Source: Flavobacterium sp.
GTDB taxonomy: Bacteria; Bacteroidota; Bacteroidia; Flavobacteriales; Flavobacteriaceae
Assembly: GCA_004296145.1 (NCBI GenBank)
Contig: SEBM01000219.1
Span: forward strand, 1-6,966
DNA: 6,966 nucleotides
Reading direction: 5' to 3'
A program made the position numbers and the translations under genes. This document shows positions 1 through 6,110 of this stretch, piece by piece. The notes beneath the pieces are model-generated. The model made no database searches. It saw nothing but the letters and a program-made list of their open reading frames with translations, and was not told where the DNA came from. Numbering within the stretch: the first letter of the stretch is position 1; each line of letters begins with the position of its first letter.

Positions 1-28
1 ACTAAGTACTAAGAACTAAGTACTAAAA
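1..28. repeat. Heptamer tandem repeat at the left window edge
   Basis: Four consecutive 7-bp units can be read: ACTAAGT, ACTAAGA, ACTAAGT and a degenerate ACTAAAA. The array touches the first base of the window, so its true length and any opposing arm are not visible. It ends 28 bp before the start codon of the bestrophin-family gene. It probably belongs to the same general class of intergenic short-unit repeats as those at 3607-3697 and 5991-6105, although its unit sequence is different. Confidence 0.6.
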
Positions 29-56
29 AAGCAAATATTAATTTAAAACCGAAAAT

Positions 57-1004
57 ATGTTATTAAAGAAAAGAATACCAATGAAGTACATTCTCGGGAA
101 AATTAAAGTAGAAATTGGTCTTGTACTGGCATATACGATACTATTTGAAATTTTTCATTACTATTTTATCAACCTGCCAGTAGATATTCCGATTGCGATT
201 CCAACTATGATTGGAACTATTATCTCGCTTTTATTAGCCTTTAAATCCAATCAGGCTTATGACAGATGGTGGGAAGCCAGAATTGTCTGGGGAGCCGTTG
301 TAAATGATTCCAGAACTTTGATCCGCCAGGTTTTGACATTTTATAAAGACCCTGATTTTTCTGTAGAAGCAAGCGAGTTCAAAGAGAATTTTGCCAAAAG
401 ACAAATCGCATGGTGCTACAGTTTAGGACAATCCCTTAGAGGTAAAGATGCCATAAAACCATTGAAAGGTTTAATAAGAGAAGAAGAAATTAAATACATC
501 AAAAATCATCAAAACGTGCCAAATGCCATTTTGATGCTGCACGCCAGAGATCTTAGAAACGCTAAAAATGAAAAGCGCATCAATATGTATCAGCAAGTCG
601 AAATAGACAATACATTATCAAGATTATGTGATGAAATGGGTAAATGTGAAAGAATTAAAAACACCATTTTCCCGACCACATACAGTATGTATATCAGACT
701 GACATTGTGTTTATTTATTTTGTTATTACCATTTGGATTAACGAGTGTATTAAGCTGGTTTGCAATCCCGTTGATTACAGCCATCGCAGCGGCTTTCTTT
801 TTGATCGAAAGAATGGCAATTCATTTACAGGATCCGTTTGAAAACAGACCAACAGACACGCCTGTAACAATGATTGCAACAACAATAGAAAAAAATATCA
901 AGCAGATGCTTAACGAGTATCAAAGCGAGTTCGACATTTTAAATGAATTTGATTTAAAAGACGAACCTAAAAAAGCGGAAAACGACGCTTATTTCGTTTT
1001 ATAA
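57..1004 (+). CDS. Bestrophin-family (UPF0187) ion channel protein
   Basis: This 315-residue inner-membrane protein belongs to the bestrophin/UPF0187 family, whose characterised members form pentameric ion channels (anion-conducting in animals, cation-selective in the Klebsiella homologue). Hydrophobic segments lie at about residues 20-38, 44-62, 212-230 and 234-252, with a long soluble helical part between the pairs, as usual for the family. Two family signatures are clear: FKSNQAYDRWWEAR at 62-75 directly after the second membrane segment, and the ER..I..QDPFE..PTDTP region at about 251-269. The first ATG (57) was chosen; Met9 at position 81 is a possible alternative, but the basic MLLKKRIPMK start resembles family N-termini and no Shine-Dalgarno sequence decides between them. 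The gene is followed by its own terminator and is convergent with the next gene. The ion carried and its physiological role cannot be told from sequence. The family call is secure. Confidence 0.93.
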   Translation: MLLKKRIPMKYILGKIKVEIGLVLAYTILFEIFHYYFINLPVDIPIAIPTMIGTIISLLLAFKSNQAYDRWWEARIVWGAVVNDSRTLIRQVLTFYKDPDFSVEASEFKENFAKRQIAWCYSLGQSLRGKDAIKPLKGLIREEEIKYIKNHQNVPNAILMLHARDLRNAKNEKRINMYQQVEIDNTLSRLCDEMGKCERIKNTIFPTTYSMYIRLTLCLFILLLPFGLTSVLSWFAIPLITAIAAAFFLIERMAIHLQDPFENRPTDTPVTMIATTIEKNIKQMLNEYQSEFDILNEFDLKDEPKKAENDAYFVL

Positions 1005-1033
1005 TTTTTTGGTCATTTAATTGTTAGATTGTT

Positions 1034-1076
1034 AGCCAGACAGCGCTGTTTATTGTTTTTATGCTGTCTGGTTTTT
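1034..1076 (+). terminator. Intrinsic terminator of the bestrophin gene
   Basis: A perfect 9-bp GC-rich stem pairs CCAGACAGC (1036-1044) with GCTGTCTGG (1063-1071), closed by an 18-nt loop and followed by five T residues (1072-1076). It begins 30 bp after the channel stop codon. On the minus strand the hairpin is followed by CTAACAATC rather than a T-run, so it should stop the + transcript well and the convergent regulator transcript only weakly. Confidence 0.85.
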
Positions 1077-1081
1077 CTATT

Positions 1082-2500
1082 TTACACAGCAAGAAGCTTT
1101 CCTAAAGTTTGTATGGATTGACGCAATTCATTTGACCACGGAAGCCCAAAACTCAATCGCATGCAATTTGAAAACTGATCCTGAAACGAGAAAATCCTTC
1201 CCGGCGCAATACTGATATGATGTTTCATCGCCAAATGATAAAAATCGGCAGTATCAATTTCTTTATCTAATTCTATCCATAGAAAAAATCCGCCTTGTGG
1301 CTGACTCACTTTTGTACCTTTCGGGAAAGATTCTAAAACCGTATTGATATAATTATTGCAGTTATGATTTAATATCTGACGAATTTTTCTGAGATGATTT
1401 TCATAACGTCCATTTTTAAGAAAATCACCAATAACCTCGTGCGTAATAGTAGGAGGAGAGAGAGTATGATAAATTTTATTTCGTAAAATTTCTTTTTTAA
1501 ATTTCCCCGGAGAAACCCAGCCGACGCGATAACCCGGAGCCAGAGTTTTGGAAACCGAACTACAGCAAAGCACAATACCGCTTTCGTCATATGTTTTGCA
1601 ATTAGTAGGTCGGCTTGAGCCAAAGTATAAATCGCCGTGAATATCATCTTCAATCAGCGGAACATTATAAAATTCCATTAATCTTACCACTTCTTTTTTG
1701 TGTTCCACAGGCATCATGCTTCCTGACGGATTGCTGAAATTGCTCATCAAAACGCAGGCTTTTACTTTTTTAGAAGAAAGTGCTTTTTTCAAAGCTTCCA
1801 ATTCTATTCCTGTAGTCATGTTGGTTGGCATCTCCATAACATACAGACCCAGTGATTTTGCCAATTGCAAAAGACCAAAATAAGCAGGACTTTCAATAAC
1901 AATAGTATCTCCCGGTTTAGTCAAAGTCATTAAACAATGCGAAATCGCACTTGTACAGCCCGGAGTTGTAATAATGTCATCTTCTGTCAGAGATCCGCCC
2001 CAGGTAAAAGACCAACGCGCAATTTCGCGTCGCAAGTTTGGATTTCCCTGCACTTCTTCATAACTCGTACCGCTGTTGGGCAGCGAGCGCATCGCCTGAA
2101 TCATTCCTTTGTTTAATTTGGCAATCGGAAGCAATTCATTAGAAGGAAAACCAAGCGAAAGCATTGTAATATTTTTATCTGTCATATTGCCATAAACCTG
2201 ATCAATCAAATCCTCACGATCAACATTTAAAGACTTCAAAACCGGACTGCTGGGACTTGGTTCTGTAATAATCCTTGCCGAAGTATTACTTACATAATAA
2301 CCAGATTGCGGCCTTGATTCAATCAGAGAACGGCTTTCGATTTCATAATAAGCCTTGCTGACTGTACTCATGCTGTAACCTGTTTCGGCGCAGACTTCAC
2401 GAATAGAAGGCAGCTTATCACCAACACTCAAAACACCCGATTTGATCTGCTTTTCGATTCGGTCTGCAAACTGAAGATATAAGTAATTTGAATTTCTCAT
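1082..2500 (-). CDS. MocR-type GntR regulator with aminotransferase-like domain
   Basis: This 472-residue protein is a PLP-dependent transcriptional regulator of the MocR/GntR family (the PdxR/GabR/YdcR type). Residues about 5-70 form the GntR winged helix: LPSIREVCAETGYSMSTVSKAY spans the helix-turn-helix and SRPQSGYYV the wing. A linker of roughly 40 residues leads to a fold-type I aminotransferase domain (about 110-472). Visible PLP-site landmarks are NPSG at 257-260, IEDDIHGDL at 283-291, the Schiff-base lysine K318 in SSVSKTLAPGYRVGW, and R448 in MRLSFG, the expected carboxylate-binding arginine. The position usually filled by Tyr in EDDxY is His288. These regulators generally sense PLP plus an amino acid or amine and control a neighbouring gene; here that is the divergent EamA transporter, 59 bp away. 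The start at 2500 agrees with family length. The family is certain; the effector is unknown. Confidence 0.93.
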   Translation of the reverse strand: MRNSNYLYLQFADRIEKQIKSGVLSVGDKLPSIREVCAETGYSMSTVSKAYYEIESRSLIESRPQSGYYVSNTSARIITEPSPSSPVLKSLNVDREDLIDQVYGNMTDKNITMLSLGFPSNELLPIAKLNKGMIQAMRSLPNSGTSYEEVQGNPNLRREIARWSFTWGGSLTEDDIITTPGCTSAISHCLMTLTKPGDTIVIESPAYFGLLQLAKSLGLYVMEMPTNMTTGIELEALKKALSSKKVKACVLMSNFSNPSGSMMPVEHKKEVVRLMEFYNVPLIEDDIHGDLYFGSSRPTNCKTYDESGIVLCCSSVSKTLAPGYRVGWVSPGKFKKEILRNKIYHTLSPPTITHEVIGDFLKNGRYENHLRKIRQILNHNCNNYINTVLESFPKGTKVSQPQGGFFLWIELDKEIDTADFYHLAMKHHISIAPGRIFSFQDQFSNCMRLSFGLPWSNELRQSIQTLGKLLAV

Positions 2501-2506
2501 AAAATA

Positions 2507-2544
2507 AACTGTTATGGTGCAATTTACAAAAACTGTATCTGTAT
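2507..2544. promoter_or_regulatory. Candidate operator: AACTGT direct repeats in the divergent spacer
   Basis: The 59-bp spacer between the MocR start (2500) and the transporter start (2560) must hold both promoters. It contains AACTGT at 2507-2512 and again at 2531-2536, 24 bp apart start to start, or slightly over two helical turns. The second copy runs into a tandem CTGTAT CTGTAT (2533-2544), and a further CTGT follows at 2547-2550. MocR regulators are known to bind direct repeats near their own promoters, so this is the obvious operator candidate. No exact Bacteroidota TAnnTTTG -7 element was found on either strand, so promoter positions are not assigned. Confidence 0.5.
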
Positions 2545-2559
2545 TGCTGTTTTATTTTT

Positions 2560-3519
2560 ATGAAATTTGTTTTATCAAAAAGTAATCAAAAAAATAAACC
2601 CGTGAAAACAACCAAATATTACCTAGCCGCTATAACCGCATATACCATATGGGGATTTTTTAGTCTTGTGCTAAAACCAATTCATGATTATCCATCGCTG
2701 GATATTTTATTCAACCGCGTTTTCAGCTGTAGTATTTTAATGTTGTTGATTGCCTTTACTTTCAAAAGAAAAAGCATAAAAGAAACTGTAGAAACTTTTA
2801 AATCCTTATCAAAAACAGAAAAAAGAAAAACACTTTTACTGAATTTTGGTGGAAGCTTTTTCCTGATTGCCAATTGGTTTACTTTTATATTTGTAATGAA
2901 TCATGTTAGTGTAAAAGCAACTTCTCTGGCGTATTTGGTTTGCCCGATTCTGACAACATTATTAGCTTATTTTCTTTTACATGAAAAACTTTCAAAAACA
3001 CAGTGGATTTCTGTAGGTTTAAGTATTTCAGGATGTTTGTTGTTGTCGTATGCCGATATTATGGATATGTTTTACAGCATTATAATTGGTTTAACATACG
3101 CCTGTTATTTAGTAAGTCAGCGTGTTAATAAGGGATTTGATAAATTTATAATCCTTACGTTCCACATTACTTTGGCAGGATTGGTTTTATTGCCTTTTTA
3201 TCCTTTTTACAGCGGTCCGGTTCCAACAGAATTTAAGTTTTATTTCTGTATCGAAACTATAGCGATATTATTTACCATTTTCCCGTTGTTTCTGAATTTA
3301 TATGCATTGTCAGGAATTAATTCGTCTACAGTCGGAATGCTTTTAAATATTAATCCAATGATTGCATTTGGTCTGGCAACTTTTGTATATCACGAGAATA
3401 TAAGTGCTCTGCAAATTACAGCGTATGGCATTATATTTATCGCCGTTATAGTTTTTAACTCGCATCATATTTTTGCGATGAGAAAAAAATATGTTTCGGT
3501 TGCAAAAACCACGAATTGA
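2560..3519 (+). CDS. EamA/DMT-superfamily transporter, RarD-like
   Basis: This 319-residue polytopic inner-membrane protein is a drug/metabolite transporter of the RarD-like EamA group. About ten hydrophobic helices can be placed: near 20-38, 48-68, 91-113, 118-140, 147-165, 168-186, 196-216, 227-249, 255-277 and 284-303. They form two EamA repeats. Each repeat ends its penultimate helix with the same motif, HEKLS at 141-145 and HENIS at 278-282, the internal-duplication mark of this family. The N-terminal AAITAYTIWGFF and FNRVFS segments match RarD-type proteins. Such carriers usually export amino acids or related metabolites, but substrate cannot be predicted reliably. It is divergent from a MocR regulator, which probably controls it. 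The stop codon lies inside a CCACGAATT sequence that resembles the unit of a nearby repeat, so the last few residues may derive from repeat DNA. A terminator follows. Confidence 0.9.
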   Translation: MKFVLSKSNQKNKPVKTTKYYLAAITAYTIWGFFSLVLKPIHDYPSLDILFNRVFSCSILMLLIAFTFKRKSIKETVETFKSLSKTEKRKTLLLNFGGSFFLIANWFTFIFVMNHVSVKATSLAYLVCPILTTLLAYFLLHEKLSKTQWISVGLSISGCLLLSYADIMDMFYSIIIGLTYACYLVSQRVNKGFDKFIILTFHITLAGLVLLPFYPFYSGPVPTEFKFYFCIETIAILFTIFPLFLNLYALSGINSSTVGMLLNINPMIAFGLATFVYHENISALQITAYGIIFIAVIVFNSHHIFAMRKKYVSVAKTTN

Positions 3520-3535
3520 CCACAATAAATTACGA
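3509..3535. repeat. Possible degenerate repeat fragment at the transporter stop codon
   Basis: CCACGAATT at 3509-3517 is identical to the first nine bases of the arm at 3615-3623 and is followed by CCAC.ATAAATTACGA, which looks like further decayed units. It covers the last codons and the TGA stop of the transporter gene. The match is short and could be chance in AT-rich DNA, so this is tentative. Confidence 0.3.
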
Positions 3536-3553
3536 GAATCTTAACAGCATATT

Positions 3554-3590
3554 AAAACAGGAATGAGTATTTTTCATTTCTGTTTTTTTT
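3554..3590 (+). terminator. Intrinsic terminator of the EamA transporter gene
   Basis: A 13-bp stem pairs 3554-3566 (AAAACAGGAATGA) with 3574-3586 (TCATTTCTGTTTT), containing one G-T wobble and a 7-nt loop. It runs into a T-tract at 3583-3590. It lies 34 bp after the transporter stop and should isolate the downstream acyl-CoA gene from transporter transcription, which means that gene needs its own promoter within 3591-3733. Confidence 0.8.
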
Positions 3591-3606
3591 GTTAAAAACG
3601 GAAAAG

Positions 3607-3697
3607 TTTTTTTGCCACGAATTACACTAATTGCACTAATTTTTTCGAATAGAATCAAATATAATTTGTGGAATTCGTGTAATTCGTGGCAAAAAAA
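3607..3697. repeat. 91-bp palindromic intergenic repeat with 9-bp internal units
   Basis: Two 35-bp arms (3607-3641 and 3663-3697) pair with only three mismatches around a 21-bp central spacer; the outer 21 bp (3607-3627 with 3677-3697) pair perfectly. Each arm is itself a tandem of three 9-bp units: CACGAATTA, CACTAATTG, CACTAATTT on the left, and CACGAATTA, CACGAATTC, CACAAATTA on the complement of the right arm. The mismatches fall on variable unit positions. The T-run and A-run at the ends pair with each other, so no free U-tract follows the hairpin on either strand and it is not a standard terminator. There is no coding capacity. I recall similar CACGAATT repeats as common in Flavobacterium spacers, but this could not be checked. 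Confidence 0.85.
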
Positions 3698-3733
3698 AAA
3701 ACAAAATGCTAGTTCAAAACCGAATTTATATTT

Positions 3734-5995
3734 ATGAAAAATACCAAACTTCAAGCTTTTATTCCCTTATTTTATTTAGTGTGGTCTGATGATCTTCTGA
3801 CTCAGAAAGAATTTTCGACATTAAAAGAATTTATAAATAATCTAAATGTTCTTTCCGGAGAAGAAAAAGAATTTTTAATTTCTAAAGTAGATATTTCAAA
3901 TCCACCTTCGCGAAATGAACTCGCAGAATGGAAATCGGATATCGAGAAAAGTATTAAAGACAAATCTTCAATAAAATCAATTTACGATATTGCAGTTGCG
4001 CTTTCAGATACCAATCTGGATGTTTCGACTTTAAAACCTGATTTTACCAAACTTGAAAATGATTTGGGAGTTTTGGGCGAAGAAGTGATTGAGAATTTCA
4101 AAACAAAAGCAGACTCTTTTACAGCGAGTTCTCAAACCAACAGTAATTTTGATATACAGAAAATCACAGAGCTTTTAGACGGAAAAGAAGCTGCGATTAT
4201 CAAAAAAGTAAAATCGGTAATTTCAAGACCGGAATTTGCTTATGAAGCGTCAACAGATATTAATGTTTATCGCCAAACCGTTTACAATTGGTGTAAAATT
4301 TTAGCCGAAGAAAATCTCGGAAATATGGCATATCCAAAGCAATATGGCGGTGGAGAAAACATAGCCGATTATTTTGCGATTATGGAAACGCTAAGTTATC
4401 ACGATCTAAGTTTGGTGATAAAATTCGGAGTTCAGTTTGGACTTTGGGGAATGAGCGTTCAGTCGCTTGGAACCGAAAAACATTATGCAAAATATCTAAA
4501 AGATATCGGATCATTAAAACTTCCGGGTTGTTTCGCGATGACAGAAACCCACCACGGATCGAATGTAAAAGGGCTTGAAACCACAGCAACTTACAATCAC
4601 GATAAACAGACTTTTACGATTCACACGCCAAATAAAAACGCACAAAAAGAATATATCGGTAACGCAGCCGTACATGGACAAATGGCAACCGTTTTCGCTA
4701 AACTGATTATCGATGATCACGATTATGGTGTAAATGCATTTGTGGTTCCGTTGCGTGATACAAACGGAAAAACGGTTGAAGGCGTTACCATTGGAGATTG
4801 CGGACATAAAATGGGATTAAATGGCGTTGATAACGGAACAATTAGTTTCGATCAGGTTGAAATTCCGAAAGAAAATATGCTGGATTGTTTTGCATCTGTA
4901 AATGATAAAGGAGAATTCGAAAGCCCGATTCCGAGTGATAACAGACGTTTCTTTACGATGTTGGGAACTTTAGTTGGAGGAAGAATCGGAATTCCGCGTT
5001 CGGCATTAGCGGCAGCGAAATCCGGACTTACGATTGCCATTCGCTACAGCGATCAAAGAAGACAATTCGGACCAGAAGGCGGTTCTGAAGTGCCCATTTT
5101 AAACTACAGAATGCATCAAAGAAGATTGCTTCCACATTTAGCGAAAACCTATGCCATGCATTTTGCCTTACAATATCTTACGAATCGTTTCCTAAACAGA
5201 ACCGAATCGGAAATGCAGGAAATAGAAGCTTTGGCAGCCGGAATGAAATCATACTCAACCTGGAGTACCAGAGATATTTTGCAGGAATGTCGTGAAGCTT
5301 GCGGCGGAAAAGGATATTTATCTGAAAACCGCATCGATGCCTTAAAAAACGATACCGAAATCTATACGACTTTTGAAGGCGATAATACTGTTTTGATGCA
5401 GTTGGTTGCCAAAAATCGCTTAGCCGAATTCAGAAAAGCATTTGGAGAAATGGGATCTTTGGGAATCATCAATTATGTATATGAAAATGCCAAAACAGCC
5501 ATTGCAGAAAAAAATCCAATTGCAACCCGCAAAACAGACGATGAGCATTTATTAGACGATCAGTTTCATTTACAGGCGTTTGTACACAGAGAAAAAACAA
5601 TTCTGGCATCTGCTGCAAGACGTATCAAAAAACTGATTGATGAAGGTTTAGAAGCGTATGATGCATTTAATGTTGTTCAGCATCAAATGATTGATGTGGC
5701 TCAGGCGTATTTGGAACGCATTGTTTTAGAGCAATTTCAGGAAGCAATAAAAGGAGTTCAGGACGAAAAGTCAAAAGAAATTCTAACAAAACTATATCAG
5801 TTATACGCACTTTCCCAAATTGAGAAAAACAAAGCCTGGTACTTAGAAGACGGCTATATGGAAGCGGTAAAAACCAAAGCCATCCGTAAAATGGTCAATC
5901 AGTTATGTTGGGACATTCGCCCGGATGCGGTTTCATTGGTAAACGCTTTCGATATTCCCGAAAGCTGCCTCGCAGCGCCAATCGCTGTTATTTAA
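3734..5995 (+). CDS. Acyl-CoA oxidase-like acyl-CoA dehydrogenase with extra N-terminal domain
   Basis: This 753-residue soluble flavoenzyme oxidises acyl-CoA to trans-2-enoyl-CoA, the first step of beta-oxidation. The layout resembles acyl-CoA oxidases more than the short (about 380-residue) dehydrogenases: a helical N-terminal extension (about 1-150), an N-terminal helical domain (about 160-262), a beta domain with CFAMTETHHGSN at 266-277 and GVNAFVVPLRD at 332-342, a central FAD domain with YSDQRRQFG at 438-446 and CGGKGY at 523-528, and an oxidase-type C-terminal helical domain (about 605-753). The expected catalytic base is E548 in TTFEGDN. Residues 8-64 have a TerB/DjlA-like pattern (WSDDLLTQKE). 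The ATG at 3734 gives the full extension and no later start is better. The gene appears monocistronic between two terminators. Whether electrons go to oxygen or to an electron-transfer flavoprotein cannot be decided from sequence. Confidence 0.9.
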   Translation: MKNTKLQAFIPLFYLVWSDDLLTQKEFSTLKEFINNLNVLSGEEKEFLISKVDISNPPSRNELAEWKSDIEKSIKDKSSIKSIYDIAVALSDTNLDVSTLKPDFTKLENDLGVLGEEVIENFKTKADSFTASSQTNSNFDIQKITELLDGKEAAIIKKVKSVISRPEFAYEASTDINVYRQTVYNWCKILAEENLGNMAYPKQYGGGENIADYFAIMETLSYHDLSLVIKFGVQFGLWGMSVQSLGTEKHYAKYLKDIGSLKLPGCFAMTETHHGSNVKGLETTATYNHDKQTFTIHTPNKNAQKEYIGNAAVHGQMATVFAKLIIDDHDYGVNAFVVPLRDTNGKTVEGVTIGDCGHKMGLNGVDNGTISFDQVEIPKENMLDCFASVNDKGEFESPIPSDNRRFFTMLGTLVGGRIGIPRSALAAAKSGLTIAIRYSDQRRQFGPEGGSEVPILNYRMHQRRLLPHLAKTYAMHFALQYLTNRFLNRTESEMQEIEALAAGMKSYSTWSTRDILQECREACGGKGYLSENRIDALKNDTEIYTTFEGDNTVLMQLVAKNRLAEFRKAFGEMGSLGIINYVYENAKTAIAEKNPIATRKTDDEHLLDDQFHLQAFVHREKTILASAARRIKKLIDEGLEAYDAFNVVQHQMIDVAQAYLERIVLEQFQEAIKGVQDEKSKEILTKLYQLYALSQIEKNKAWYLEDGYMEAVKTKAIRKMVNQLCWDIRPDAVSLVNAFDIPESCLAAPIAVI

Positions 5996-6105
5996 ACCAT
6001 ATAAGTAATATAAGTTATAAAAGTAGCTTTGTCAAAATTTAAACTTTGGCAAAGCTTTTTTTTAAACCAAAATTATATGAACTTATATAACTTATATGGT
6101 TTAAA
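5991..6105. repeat. 26-bp inverted repeat surrounding the terminator
   Basis: The arm at 5991-6016 pairs with 6080-6105 with a single mismatch (6007/6089). The arm starts TTTAAACC and continues with two tandem 9-bp units, ATATAAGTA and ATATAAGTT. The left arm covers the TAA stop of the acyl-CoA gene (5993-5995), and the right arm ends 5 bp before the stop of the convergent Nudix-like gene. The terminator hairpin sits in the middle, so the transcript could form one long nested hairpin. A third TTTAAACCA lies at 6061-6069. The unit sequence differs from that of the palindrome at 3607-3697, but the design is the same. Confidence 0.75.
6025..6063 (+). terminator. Intrinsic terminator of the acyl-CoA gene, possibly bidirectional
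   Basis: A 12-bp stem pairs AGCTTTGTCAAA (6025-6036) with TTTGGCAAAGCT (6045-6056), with one wobble pair and an 8-nt loop, followed by eight T residues (6056-6063). On the minus strand the same hairpin is followed by ACTTTTATA, a weaker U-rich tail, so it may also end the convergent Nudix-like transcript. Confidence 0.85.
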
Positions 6106-6110
6106 AAATT

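Noticed and set aside
1369..1883. Open frames in other frames of the MocR regulator gene
   Set aside because: They are shadows of the regulator coding sequence, whose PLP lysine and other motifs are intact in the main frame.
3607..3697. CRISPR-like or attachment-site reading of the palindrome
   Set aside because: The units are 9 bp with no unique spacers, and there is no integrase, transposase or cas gene in the window.
3530..3754. A 74-codon minus-strand open frame across the transporter/acyl-CoA spacer
   Set aside because: It consists of terminator and palindrome sequence; its HELHEFHKL-like residues simply translate the repeat units, and there is no domain or plausible start context.
4380..4807. 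Two overlapping minus-strand open frames inside the acyl-CoA gene
   Set aside because: They are antisense to the strongly conserved flavoenzyme motifs and show no protein family signal.
2560..5995. Transporter and acyl-CoA gene as one operon
   Set aside because: They share a strand but are separated by 214 bp containing a strong terminator and a palindrome.
5991..6105. Riboswitch or small RNA between the convergent genes
   Set aside because: The nested hairpins are fully explained by a terminator plus an inverted repeat, and the region lies downstream of both genes, which argues against a riboswitch.
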